A stretch of DNA of 64,000 nucleotides from Plantago elongata (taxonomy: Eukaryota > Streptophyta > Magnoliopsida > Lamiales > Plantaginaceae), in assembly GCA_036897095.1 (NCBI GenBank), contig JAYMSP010000040.1, positions 1 to 64,000 on the forward strand, given 5' to 3'. Shown here piece by piece: positions 1 through 15,254 of the stretch. Numbering within the stretch: position 1 is the first letter of the stretch; each line of letters begins with the position of its first letter. The notes below the pieces were generated by a model. The model saw only the letters and a program-made list of their open reading frames with translations. It was not told where the DNA came from and did not search any database. Position numbers and translations under genes: made by a program.

Positions 1-857
1 TGTAGAATCAAAACAATCATTGAGATCGATCATCCTTGATCAGCACTATATTGTCGAAGTTAAGCCTAGCTTGCTCGAATGGCACAAGATCCAGCTTCAG
101 CCTCTCCAGTCCAGAGGAAACCAGTCCATATATGTATTTGCAACTTACTTACCAGTGTAACTCTATTTCTTTAAACTCCTTTCAATCGTCTCTATTGCGG
201 TTTCAACACCATCCTTTGGTGCATCGTCAGCCGTAGAAGGAATTCCATAAATCTATGTGATCAATGGTGTATAATACAACATGACAATCTCAACAAGTTG
301 TACACAAATTAATTATTTTGACTGATTTTCTAAGTATGTACCTCCTATATAATAATAAATTGGGTTGGTTCAAAGTACATGTATTTTATACGAAATAAGT
401 ATTCTCTTATCCTTTAATAATTACTTATACTTTAAAAAGTTAATAGTTTATTTAAGAAATAAAATAATAATGTTAAATACTAGTTAATATTTAAGTATAA
501 ACTAAAAAAGACTCCAGGAAAGAAGAGTTAAAGGAGATATAGTAACTTATCCTTTATACAAATAATACGGTATCAGAACTATTTTTATACTATGAAAGAG
601 CTAATCTACTACTTCAATACCACTTGGTCAAATTAATTCCAATGGAACTCCTCCAAATCATCTAGAATGCCTTGGAATGTAATCCGTTAGCCTTCATGCT
701 AATATGTTATTAGCTTCATGCAAATCCTCCCTGAATGTCATGGGAATATAATTTATTAGCCTTCATGCAAATATACTAGCGGCTACCCTTAATTATATTG
801 GTGCTATGTAAGAAGCTTCACACACTTCCATTCTTCTTATTCTCTTGCATATTTAGC

Positions 858-1272
858 ATGGATTCTCAAGAAAAATCGGTACTAGCTACTAACTTTACTT
901 TACTTATTGTTGTTTTATACCTTATCTAATTAATGCATGCATATAATAGAATCGTTGTTTTATACTTATTCAATTATACTAACTTTACTCATTTTTGTGT
1001 TACTGCAGGTGAATAATGATGGTGATGATTATTTCATGGATGATGGTCTTGGTTGGTTCGTGAATGATCATAAAGGTGATGGATCCGCATCCGAGACCAT
1101 GGACAATAACAATATTCATGAACGCAGCGACCACCCTGATAGCGACGAAGAAGAGGTTACGAGTAAGGAGGAGGAAGAGAGCGACGTAGAAGAGGTTACG
1201 GATAAGGAGGGGGAGGAGGATGAGAATGAGGATGAAAAGGAGGAGGAGAATGATGATGAAGATGGCAAGTAA
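858..1272 (+). CDS. Possible two-exon small acidic protein
   Basis: Two exons can be read: 858-878 (ATG, MDSQEKS) and 1009-1272, joined by a GT...CTGCAG intron and in frame, giving about 94 residues. The second exon starts NNDGDDYFMDDGLGWF and then becomes a long Glu/Asp/Lys run to the stop. No domain or family is recognised. The first exon lies in a leader-like stretch with a plausible initiator, and the acceptor has a pyrimidine-rich tract. Against it: the coding part is low-complexity, and its acidic tract recurs inverted at 1370-1425, so this may be repeat-derived. The gene call is inference. Confidence 0.35.
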
Positions 1273-1425
1273 AGATGAGAGACGGTTTAATATTTCGTCA
1301 TGAACAAGGAAAGGATTTGTATAAAGCTAATAGCATATTTGCATGAAAGCTAACGGATTACAAAAATGCTCCTCCTCATCCTCCTTATCCGTAACCTCTT
1401 CTACGTCGCTCTCTTCCTCCTCCTT
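1165..1425. repeat. Inverted duplicate of an acidic-tract coding sequence
   Basis: About 56 bases at 1165-1220 reappear as the reverse complement at 1370-1425 with only a few differences, separated by about 150 bases. A transcript crossing both arms could fold into a hairpin. The inverted arm encodes a similar acidic peptide on the minus strand. Confidence 0.75.
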
Positions 1426-2655
1426 AAACAATGACGATATTGACATGGTTAATGATATGAGTACAATTTCCAATTGTACTATTTTATACATGATCGTCTT
1501 CAAAGTCAATGTTGAGAGGTTGGAGTTGGTTTATATCTTGTAGTATATAAGAGTTAATCAATTTTTATCCCTGGGAGAGTTATACATGATAACGGGTATA
1601 AGAATTGATTCGGGGTATGAACGGAAGGGTGTTTCCAAAGTGTACGATTCGGATGGATATTCAGAAAACATATGATATTGTTAAATGGTATGCTTCGTTG
1701 GGTATTTTGGTTGAACTTAATTGACTAACTTTCTCAACCTGTCAAAGAAAAGTGGAGGTATGCTGCAAGGGGATTCTATGCATGTCCCCTTGTTGTTCGT
1801 TTGGTGATGGAATATCTTCACCTGCCATTGCTAAGTGTGCCTGGTTAAAAGTTCTCGTCCAGGTCTGATAGGATGTGAATTACAAACTCATGTTTTGCAA
1901 ATGATGTATCGGCTTTTAGTCGCCCTGATGCAGGATTTGTATAGCAGCTCACGTCTGAACCAAAGTTCAGAGAATTCTCATGTGTTTGTAGGCTGATCAA
2001 GTCGTAGTAAGAGTAGAGTTCTTATTATAGGAGGTATTTTGGGTGAAGCAGGTTTTCATCAACGCAATACTATGCTTTTATGGTAATCAAAACACGAGTT
2101 CTGGTTCAAACTTAGTCTATACACCAATACATATCAGGTTGCTGGCTTCTGAATGACTATAGTGGGTTGCCACACTTTTATTGCTTAGAATATCACAGGA
2201 CTGCGAAAGGCATTACTGAAGTCTGAAGCAGAAGTTATAAAGCCGAAGCTGTTTATGTTCAACAAGACCTGATTCAAGACAAGGCAGGGCAGCTGATCAA
2301 CCCTTGCATTGAACACGTTGATTATGAACCCACATTTTCAACTGAAGAGTTCCACAAACAGTACATCATAGGTGGGATAGAAGTAAAAAAATGCAACAGT
2401 TTTCTCTGCAAGTTGTGAAAGATGCTAATGAATAATTATGTCCCAAGAAACTATGTATAACTAAAATACGCAAACATGCACAGTTTTCAAGTTATGCAAA
2501 CAAACAACTTTGGATTAAAATTCGCATAAAATAACAATGTACCTAAACCGCATAAAAGAAACCAAATGGCATGGGCTCAAAACCTCAAAAGAACAGAATA
2601 CGAAAATCCTTCATGACTTCGTAAATAAACAAAAGCTTCAGGCAAAATGTTGTTC
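1426..2655. other. Intergenic stretch, no confident gene
   Basis: No family is recognised. A short open stretch near 2248-2420 on the plus strand reads like ordinary protein (for example DKAGQLINP, TEEFHKQY) but has no clear start or splice partner, so it may be an exon remnant. The right end probably contains the 3' untranslated region of RACK1. Confidence 0.4.
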
Positions 2656-4251
2656 CTAATAACGGCCAATTGACCAGACTCGAATGACACCATCCGTATA
2701 TCCACTAAAGAGGGTGCTTCCATCACAGCTCCAACTCAGACAGGTGCAGTATAGTATCTGCAGAATCAAAACACACATCATTTACTGATCAAGTAACATC
2801 AAATCAAGTATCAAATTAGACCATTAGACCAACTTGATTTTTAATTTGTACCCAAAATGCAAACAAACTACTATACACATTGTCGATTTTGAAGTAAAAG
2901 ATGTTTACTCAATAGCAAATGTAGACATTTCATACATTAATCTTTACAAGAGAAAATCAGAACCCCAGAGCTTTAGAAACAAAGGAAAGTGAGGGACTAA
3001 AAACATTATACAATGCAATTTTAAAGCTTACACACACCACTAAGCATGTAACTCCATTTCAATCAATGACTAGACAACGAATTATGTATAATCACTATCC
3101 TACACACTACATTTCCAAAATAATCACAGATGGTCAAATTACCACAGCCCTACACACTACATTTCCAGAATCAACAAAGATTCAATCTTTACTTGACAAG
3201 CCGATAACAATCCTATAATATTTCAATTAAATGTCAACTAACTAGCAAACACTTCATCAATTACACAAAGCAAATAATGATCGTACCAAAATCAAGAGCA
3301 ATTAAACAAAAAATGATCATCAACACAGCACAATCAACAAAAATGATCGTTGAACTATACCTTATTCTTAGTCGGTCCGCCGGTCTGAGTGGCCTCCTCA
3401 GCAGCCATCTCACTCTCCTGCTTCAAATCCACCTTCAAATCCACGACAACACTCTTACTCTCCAAATCCCAAATCTTAATACTCGTCTCCGTCGCAGCGC
3501 ACAACCAGTACCTATTAGGACTAAAGCAAAGTGAATGAATAATACTCCCAGCATCAAGCGAATAAAGCTTCTTCCCCTCCGCCAAGTCCCACAGCAGAAT
3601 CACCCCATCCTTCCCCCCACTCGCACACAACGACCCATCCGGCGACACCGCCACCGTCTCCACATACCCTCCGTGTCCCGCCAACGTCGCCCTCAGCTTA
3701 CAATTACTCAAATTCCATATCTTCACCGTCTTATCCCACGACCCGGACACGATCGTCGGCTGCAGCGTATTAGGCGAGAATCGAACACACGACACCCAAT
3801 CGGTATGCGCCTCCTGATCCTGAATCGTATACTTACACTCTCCAAGAGTGTTCCACAGCTTGATCGTCTTGTCACGGGAAGCCGAGACGATCTGGCGATT
3901 ATCGACGGAGAATGCGACGGAGAGGACGTCTTTGGTGTGGCCGACGAAGCGGCGGGCGGTGAGGCCGGTGGAGAGCTCCCAGAGACGGAGCTCGGAGTCC
4001 CAGGAGCCGGAGAGGGCGAACTGGCCGTCGGAGGAGAGGACGACGTCCTGGACGAAGTGAGAGTGGCCGGTGAGACGGCGACGAGCGACACCGTAGGTCT
4101 TGTCTTCCTTGGTGAGGGACCAGACGATGAGGGATTTGTCGCGGGAGGAGGAGACGATCATGTCGGAGTTGTCGATTGGGGTGGCGATTGCGGTCACCCA
4201 GTCGGTGTGGGCGCGCATTGTGCCGCGGAGGATCAGCTGCTCCTGTGCCAT
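2656..4251 (-). CDS. RACK1: RACK1, WD40 scaffold of the 40S ribosome
   Basis: Two exons: 3361-4251 and 2656-2757, joined by a GT...CTGCAG intron of about 600 bases; total 330 residues, the usual plant RACK1 size. It starts [12 protein letters not shown] and ends IRVWSIGRY, both typical of the family. Seven WD40 repeats can be followed through the GH...WD pattern (for example [52 protein letters not shown]). RACK1 sits on the small ribosomal subunit near the mRNA exit and also scaffolds protein kinase C, MAP kinase and G-protein signalling; in plants it affects ABA responses. The two-exon structure with a short second exon matches known plant RACK1 genes. The promoter carries translation-gene motifs (separate entry). 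Intact, with no odd features. Confidence 0.97.
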
Positions 4252-4340
4252 GGTTGCGGTAGCTGAGTTACTGACTGAGCTTTTGGTTTTGGTTGCTGTG
4301 GAAATGATGGAGAAGGCGGAACCCTGGATTTGAGTGGTGG

Positions 4341-4432
4341 TTTTATATTGGGCTTTGCTAGGGTTTTCAGTTTTCTGGGCTTGGGTTTAATGGGATTAGT
4401 GGGAAGGTAGATTACTGGGTGGTGTTTGGGCT
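4341..4432 (-). promoter_or_regulatory. RACK1 promoter: TATA, telo-box and three Site II motifs
   Basis: Read on the minus strand, a TATAAAA lies at about 4341-4347, some 90 bases above the ATG. A telo-box (AAACCCTA) lies at 4359-4366, and three Site II type AGCCCA motifs lie at 4349-4354, 4376-4381 and 4427-4432. Telo-box plus Site II is the known signature of plant ribosomal-protein and growth-regulated promoters (TCP factors), which fits RACK1 being a ribosomal protein. Function in this promoter is inferred. Confidence 0.6.
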
Positions 4433-4555
4433 TTAGTGTGGGTAGATCCAAATGAAGTCAGAAATTACAATGAACCGGTAAGATTATGTTATTTTCACGT
4501 GAAAATTTATTAATTTCATTTTAAATTCATTCTGTTATATTTTCTTGGTGTAGAT

Positions 4556-4706
4556 CTGAACTGAAGTTAATTATAGTATAACAACTAAGTACAACTGAAC
4601 TAAATAACTTTAATAACTTTAATATTGAAGAGAAGAAAGTTTTACGTTTTATTCTTTTCAATTTAAAATCACTTCAGTTCAATTAGTTCAGCTTGACTAG
4701 CATTTA
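4556..4706. mobile_element. Small MITE-like inverted repeat (GAACTGAACTAA type)
   Basis: The left part contains CAACTGAACTAAATAACTT and the right part contains the rough reverse complement (TTCAGTTCAATTAGTTCAG), around an AT-rich centre. A related piece lies at 53248-53345. Target-site duplication is not clear. Family unknown; a short non-autonomous DNA element is the best guess. Confidence 0.4.
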
Positions 4707-5025
4707 ACTATTACAGAACGGAAATTAATCATGTACGAGTGATGGATCAGTAAAAAGACATGCCAAAGATTAGATGGCAAAGTTTACTAATGTGTTCTCA
4801 TGATATTTTTCATCATTTTAAACTTTCCCTACTCAGAACCTGATGGCATTTTGCTTCTCACAAATAATGAAAACTCATCAGTAAGTTTTAACTTAACCAG
4901 AATTTCCCAAAAAATACATACACAATGCAAACAAAGTGTACAAGCAACCGCACCAAGTCACCAACCCCTACTAGGGTGCTACAATACCTACAGGTTACAA
5001 AGATACCTTAATTTGCAACTATATC

Positions 5026-8000
5026 TTACAGTTCAACTGTTCTTCTCTTCTTAAATTTCCTGCAAAAATGAGCTAGAGTCGACTCGTCTGCACTCTCAGC
5101 TTCTACCACCTTGCTTGGGCAAACATCATCACTGTTTTTCAATCCGCCATCATCCCTAGCTTTGCGTTTCCTACGAGAGTAGGTAATTATGACATCAGGA
5201 TCCCGAAACTGACCCTTAAACATCCTCTGCACCGCTGGTAACTTAGCAACCTTTTGTGCAGAGAAACTTGATTCCTGAAGGAGAGAAGCAAGTGTGACAT
5301 CGTCTTCAGTTTCAGATGGTTCGCCAGCATGTGAAAACTTGGACATGTAATTGGACTCTAAGCTATGATCCTTGAAACTATTACTTGCTATAACACTATG
5401 TTGCAAACAATTTCCTTGTAAAGAGAGACTATGGTGCCTCTCTGACAACATGGCAGAACCCTCGAAATCAACAGATGGTGCGGAGACAGTCTCGGCTTGA
5501 CAGTGCTGATTAGAGGCAGCTGGTGATTCATCACCTGCAGAACTCACACGTCTGTCCCCATCAGACATCTTGATTTTAGAATGTTCAAGGGTCGACTGTG
5601 GGCAATCAGAAAATGTCACGTCCTCATCATTTGAATATGTTCCTTCAAGCTTCAACTTCTTGTTGGATTTATTTCGATTAACAGACTTCAACTTTTTCTT
5701 AATGTCTAGTAGTGACAACGAATCAGGAAAAGAGGATGCCCGGTTTCTTGTTGGAACTGCCCGATTCTTTTTATCTTTTTTTGTTTCCTTCATCTTCGAT
5801 ATGAGCTCATCCCCAACATTCATTTCCTCTTCATCCGCAGTATCTGGCACTTTCATACTTTTTCGTCTAGAACACCGTTTAGAAGTCTTCTTACTTTGAA
5901 TTGCATAATCCCCTAAGAGAGCTACCGGTAATGGACATTCTTCTTCAGCCCAATCAGGATCTTCATGTTCCTTCGGACGCCGTTCAGTAATTCTCTTTCC
6001 ACTACTCTTCTTCCAGATGGGTCTACCATGCCTATTCTTCACTCCCCTGCAACTTTTTCCTCCTGCTTTATCCCCCCTGAAATTGGTTGATAAAATAGCT
6101 CCAGTCAAGTAAGGATGAGAAAATTATTTATCCCAATCATTAAGTATAAAACCATACCTTGATCTTGTGTTTTTACTTGTAGATTTATCAACATTTTTGG
6201 ATCCTTTAATACGAAAGGTGTCTGGCACTATGAAGTCCTTGGGTCCAAGGGCAGGTCGTTCAGACTCGCGATCAACAAAGTTGGTAATTAATGCAGTCTT
6301 TTGTATCTTTCTAGCTTCTTGAAAAAGAGGCACTTCATGAGGGAATAATGCTTTCCATCTCCTAGTAAGTATTAATAAACATGTAGTCATAATAGACAGA
6401 TAACAGGTTGATCAAACACTTCAGGAAAAGCACTTTGCTTGAATATATTCATACCTCCAGCACTGGTTATCGGTACGATGAGGTATGCATGCAGCTACCT
6501 TGGTCCAGCAAAATCCATGTTGTGCAATGGCTGCTTCCAATTTAGAATCTTCTTCTTCAGTCCATTTTGCCGTATTCATGGAAGGATCCAAGCAATTGAC
6601 CCATCTGCCACAAGCAATGCACACAGCTATTTCATGAAACTCCATTTTCTGTTTAACCATCCCTTTGCATCAAGTCATCAACAATTGAATGTACTATAAG
6701 AGAAAAGAGAGAACTGAAGAAATATATTTTATTAAAGCATACCTCTCTCTACACTGCACCTGTGTCCTTCCAGGAACATAATTAGCAACTTTCTTCCATG
6801 ATTTTGGTCCGAAAAGTGCTACTGCAACTTTCAGGTGTTTGTCTTCCTCCAACGACCATTTTCCAACCCTTTCCCTTGCTGGATTTAGAGTCTTCCGCCA
6901 TCTGCATTTAAAGGAGTAATACTTAAGTGAAGCACTCAAAGAACAGACTTCTCATGACTACATTCATTTAAATATTTCAAAGTTCAAACTAGTGTAGTAG
7001 GGCATCACCAACAGATGAGGTAAAATCAGTTTTGAAGTATATCGACAAAATTTACCATGCCAACCTCGAGAGACAGATTGTTCTTTTTTATAACGTACAG
7101 GCAGTTAAACAAGAAGTTATTCTTAAAGAAGAGATACGTCCTTTAAATCTGCTCAAGGTATCTACTCATTACCCAGAGCTTGACAATCATAAATCACTAT
7201 TGACAATTGAATATGTTAACTGACCTATTAGAGCATTGGGTGCCAGTTCGTCCCTCCACCGCAGAAGCGACAACCTGCCAATTACTCTCACCAGAAGTTT
7301 CAACAGCAGCCCGAAGTTGGTCATCCTCTTCCTTCGTCCACTCTCTTTTCAGTATCGAAGCATTAAGACTCCTCTGATAACGAGCTAAGCACTGAAATGG
7401 GGTCCTGTTTGTTCCGAGTGATGTAGCAATGTCTATCCAGTTATGTAGGCCCTTTTGTTGCACTACATGCAAAAGCTTTTTGTCTTCCACTGAAGTCCAC
7501 TGATTGTGATTGATTAAGGGATCTTCCAAGTTCAAAAACCTGCAAGTAAGAATCTGACGTATGAAACGGGAAAGTACAATGTGAACAATCCAGTTTACAT
7601 GTTTCAGTAATCATGAAACTCCAACTCTTACGAAAATCAGGACACTACCTAGTCAAGAATAAGCTAATATATCCAGTTCAGTTTTCCACTTCAACCCTAT
7701 AGAGAAGCAAAATATGCACATCAAGTTTTTGCTTATTTCTCTGTTTTTTTTCCGTTAAGAACAAACTGACTTATCTCTCCCAACATGACACTCAAGAAAA
7801 CCTTTCCATTTAGTTTTTTTCTTTTAGAAGAGAGCGAGCAATAATTCCACACAGAGAGGATCGTTCAATGTGTCATTGCTAATCAACCAATCAAATCTGT
7901 AAGCAAAACAATGCAGCCAAGAGAATCACTATTATAGGTAACCCATTCCATCTTACCTTGTTTGACATTCTGCACCAGTACGGCCAGTAAGATACATAGA

Positions 8001-10003
8001 AGCTAGGAGTTCCCAATTGACCCTAGGCAAGAATGATCTTATCCTTTCAGGTGTTATGTCAACATCCTTTATTGAAGATATGATGTCATCAACATCGTTA
8101 GAGACGACGGAAGACACATCTGCATCACTTTAAACGAGCTAAGAATTTTAGAGGATTAATGATAAGAAAAGGAATGTAATTCTCATTTACTAAAAACAAA
8201 ACCGGAACATATGAGAAAGACATGAGATGCAAGTTATGATCAGAAAGTGAAGTGGCTATGAGCTAGTGCAAAACTCCATCAAAGCTCTCTAATCAAAATG
8301 CTCTGCTCAAATGAAATTATCAAATTAACAGTAAATAAACAACAGCATATAGTAATAAAAGTGTGCCACAATGATGCAACTGAAATGTTTTCATTTAAGC
8401 ATCCAAAAAAAAAATTCAACAAAATAATACTACCTCAGTAGATCGACGGAATGCTGAAGCAAAGTTCTCTGGATTTGTTGTTTTAAGCCTTTCAAAAGAT
8501 TTTCTTTCTCTTCCTTTGACCACACCCCCCGGCTCACCGGGACAGGAAATGCTGCCAGAGCCTCTTTGTAGTTAGCAACGTGTGGATTTTCCGGAGGTCC
8601 CCTATATAGAGCATGGACGTTGTCCTCATCGATCTGCAGCAGTAACAAATTTATGCAAAGATCACAATCACAGGAGATTATTACTTCTAAAAATACTCAG
8701 AAATAGTACAATGTAAATGACTTATCATAAACATAAGTATTACCCACTATCCACACAATAAATGATGCACAACACGAGTTAATAAATATATAACTAATAG
8801 ATAGGCCATCATCAACATCAATTCTTGCAAACTACCTTTATTAGCCTAAATCAAAAGAGGACCAAACGAGGGGGTGATCCATGCATTAAGTTTCAGTTGG
8901 AAAAAAGAATATCAGAATTACAGAGGATAAAGAACCTTTGCGTTTGCTCTTCGCTGTGGCAAAGATACTAACTTCAAACTTAGTGATGAAGTTTGCATGC
9001 TCTTCTTCGGCCTTTTGACGTCGTTAATCACTTTCTTCAGGTCTGCCATCTTGCTCTCCAGCTTTCCCATCAGTTTATGTAAAACTTCTGAGCAACCTCT
9101 GTTCATCTTGATAGCATCATAAACTACATGAGCAGACTCTGGCCACAGATGTTGTTTGAGTGGAGAACCAGCCATGTTTTCATCTAATATCTGCCCATTA
9201 TATTCACTTTTATCTACACAATTGAGAAACCCTTCCGGAGCATTAGTTCTTTCAACAAACAAACTACTGGAAGTTTCCTTTTCGGAATCTATGACAGTAG
9301 CACCCACCTGCATAGATCTCTGCTGTGATTCATTCACGCCTTCCAAGTCACCTACATCCAGTAGTGCAGACACAGAGAAGCTAAACTGTTATACTCTAAG
9401 CTGATCGAAATATAGTTCACACTGTAACAGCAAGCTTACTTTGTCCCATTAACTAAATCAAAATTCACATTGAAATTCTTAGGCAAACCAATTATTCCTA
9501 ACATTGTGAAAACTCACAACACAACTGTTTGACACATTCCTTTAATATATAAAGCTAATTCATAAACGATATTTCCAAATGTTCAATTAAAACCGATTTC
9601 TCCAAATACTCATTCAAACTCACATAACCAAGCACACATACTAAAACCATGTACCTCCTGTAGAGGCGAAACGCTTCTGAATCGCACGAAGAGCCTCATA
9701 ATCGTCTTCGCTATTGTCTGTATCATCCGGCAGCTTGGTCCGCAGGGGCTTCAACGTGAGCGGCTCCTCCGCCGAAGTACCCGCGAACCGCTGGTTAATA
9801 CTCCGAACCAATGCCAGTTCATCTTCGTCATCATCGCCATCCGAATCAGAATCCGAACCCAATGTGACATTGCCAGAGGGCTGCGGACGAGAACGCAGGT
9901 CCGATGGCGATGTGCCGGTAATCTGACAAGCTCGCCGGATCGCTTCCATGTCGAAATCATCCTCGAAATCGGACTGGGACGATTCTTCGTCAGACGAAGC
10001 CAT
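5026..10003 (-). CDS. MYB4R1: SNAPC4-like MYB protein (MYB4R1), snRNA gene transcription
   Basis: Nine exons with GT-AG borders keep frame throughout: 9655-10003, 8936-9351, 8434-8633, 7957-8127, 7225-7539, 6743-6901, 6455-6604, 6158-6361, 5026-6076; total 1004 residues. The N-terminus is acidic and Ser-rich (MASSDEESSQSDFEDDFD). A half MYB repeat (residues about 355-380) is followed by four full repeats at about 385-600, each with regularly spaced Trp: QWTSVEDKKL, EWTKEEDDQL, KWSLEEDKHL, KWTEEEDSKL. Four and a half repeats are diagnostic of SNAP190/SNAPC4, the subunit of the snRNA-activating complex that binds the upstream sequence element of snRNA promoters; Arabidopsis MYB4R1 is the plant member. 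The C-terminal third is basic and disordered with nuclear-localisation-like runs (KKFKKRR near the end). The start of exon 2 is the least certain border; GTAG/GTGAC at 9351 is the choice that keeps frame. Confidence 0.92.
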
Positions 10004-10577
10004 AATTAGGAGAAATTGAAAAACTCCTAAAATTCAAACTGTGAGAAATTTTTCCAATCCATTCCTAATCAGAGCTTCGTCTTCGTTCGCAATTTACGAT
10101 ATCCTAGCTCAAGCTTATGCAAATACTCATAAATATTCTTCTCTTTGATTAGCAAGGTACAAGGAGTGTGAAGCTAATCAACTACAAGCTTCGAAATTGT
10201 TGAATACCAAATTGAATTGAATGGTGTGTAATTGAAAGAAAGAAAGCACAATTCATTCAACTGTAATGTTTCTTCATGAGCGGCTATAGAAACCCTAGCT
10301 AGCGACAGTGAATCTGAGTTTTGAATTTTGGAGATGAAGTGTTGCTGGCTGTTTGCATAGCCGTATAGGATTCAAGAGGCTTCTATTGTATACAAGCTTT
10401 AGTTGGTTCGAGTTTAACACTTACACTTCAATTCAGTTTCGATTTATTATGTTTAGGTCATTAGGTGGACAAAATTAAGTCTTATATCTTTATACTATTT
10501 CTTTTCTCCTGAAAATAATTTTGTAGTGAAATTTTTTTAATATATTGAATGAACAATAATGGATAGTGGTTTATTAA
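10004..10577. other. Upstream region of the SNAPC4-like gene
   Basis: This holds the 5' untranslated region and promoter of the minus-strand MYB gene. A CCCTAGCTAG stretch lies near 10293 and AT-rich DNA follows. No gene seen. One copy of the 8-bp target duplication of the neighbouring hAT-type element ends it. Confidence 0.5.
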
Positions 10578-11270
10578 TTGAGGTGATCATTGGTCTAGAC
10601 CCCGATCGAATCGAGTTCAACCAATTTTTAGGGATTTCTTCACCTCAAGGCCCGGATCGATTTTTTCGGTATGGTTCGGGCCTGGAATACCTAGGACCGG
10701 AGAAATAAAAAAAGATGAAGAAAATAAAAGGAAATCGCTCCAGCCTCAAATTCGAGTTCTCTTTTCTACAATTTCAATTAAAAATTAATCTCCATAGATA
10801 GTCTGAGGAGCAAAGGTGTTGTGAGCGGGAAGCAAATTTAAAGTTGGAGTGGAGGAGGGGCGGATCAGAGGAGGTGGAGTTGGGCGGAGCAGAGAAAGTA
10901 GAGGTGGACAGAGAGGCGGAAGGTGAGGTGGACGTGCGCAGAGGGTCGGAGGTGGAGGTGCGATGAGGGTCGGAGGTGGAGGTGCGTGAGGGGTGGAGTT
11001 GGGTGAAGGATTAGAGAAGAGAGAATGAAGCTAGGTTTTGAAATAAATTGGGGCTGTAGTCCTGTAGATATATTAGGCAGTAAGAACAAAAGATAAAAAA
11101 TTAGCAACTCTCATGTAATATTCGGTACATTCGGTTCAATATGCGATTTTTCGGTCTTTCGTCCGGACCAGACTGAAAATCGATTTTTTCAAATATAAAA
11201 GACTGGACCGAATAGGTATAGGGCCGCCGAGGACTGATTTTTCGGTCCGGTTCGATTTTTGTTCACCCTA
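10578..11270. mobile_element. Non-autonomous hAT-type element with 8-bp duplication
   Basis: A 693-bp element is bounded by a perfect direct repeat TTTATTAA (10570-10577 and 11271-11278), the 8-bp target duplication expected of hAT transposons. The ends are imperfect inverted repeats: TTGAGGTGATCA on the left, TAGGGTGAACA (reverse complement) on the right, close to the common plant hAT terminus. Both subterminal regions are rich in CGGTCCGGACC-like motifs in opposite orientations, the usual transposase-binding arrangement. The interior has a GA-rich stretch (about 10850-11000) and no transposase, so it would need a transposase in trans. The perfect duplication suggests a fairly recent insertion. 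Confidence 0.82.
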
Positions 11271-11278
11271 TTTATTAA

Positions 11279-11961
11279 GGTGAAAAGTTACTTGTTGTTT
11301 TTAAAAAAATGAATTAAAAGATAGTAAATTAGTAAATATGTAAGTATGAGTGCATTAGGATTGTTTTGGTTAAGTAAAATGGATGGTTCCCTATAAAAAA
11401 AATGGATATGTAAATATATAATGCTTTGTTTAGAATGATAAAAGTGAGAATTTTATTATGGGACTATATTTTATCAACAACATAAACTAACTACTATTAT
11501 GTGTTTTAAATTAAAATTTTATTTAACAAAATAAATTAGTAAATCTATGTTCTCTTTAAATTAAAACTTGTTCAACACTAATTAGTTATATTTTAAAAAC
11601 TACTCGACCTTCAATGATAAACTTCCTTCATTTGGGTCCAAACACATAGGGGACCTTCCCCAAAGGTTATTTTAAATTGATTCGGGACTAGTTGCTTGAA
11701 TTAGATTTTTCTCAATCAATTCGTGTAATTAAATTGTCAAAAGGAAAAATTTCTTATTTCAAACTTAAATTACAATAACATGAGTTGTCCCTTTAACAAC
11801 TATAACAATAATCGTGATTAGCTACGTGGTTGTGGATGACTACTTTCGAAAAAGTCATTGATACTGATGGATATATGTTTATTAATAAAATCTATTGGAA
11901 CATGCTACATGGAGTAACTTAAAGACAGCAAAAAATAGGACAACATAACATATATAGTTCC
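11279..11961. other. AT-rich intergenic region
   Basis: No gene seen. Its right end should contain the 3' untranslated region of the GH1 gene. Confidence 0.5.
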
Positions 11962-15245
<3,284 letters not shown>

Positions 15246-15246
15246 C

Positions 15247-15254
15247 TATTTATA
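15247..15254 (-). promoter_or_regulatory. TATA box of the GH1 gene
   Basis: TATAAATA on the minus strand, about 50 bases above the ATG at 15197, so the leader would be very short. Confidence 0.55.

Noticed and set aside
163-253. Minus-strand peptide ending ETAIETIERSLKK, looking like a terminal exon
   Set aside because: The sequence above it (254-850) offers no upstream exon on that strand; too little to call a gene.
3535-4266. A 243-codon plus-strand frame opposite RACK1
   Set aside because: It is the antisense of RACK1 exon 1; its composition follows the RACK1 codons and it shows no family signature.
5570-5899. A 109-codon plus-strand frame inside the SNAPC4-like gene
   Set aside because: Antisense to the last exon, whose frame continues the MYB protein; no start context or family.
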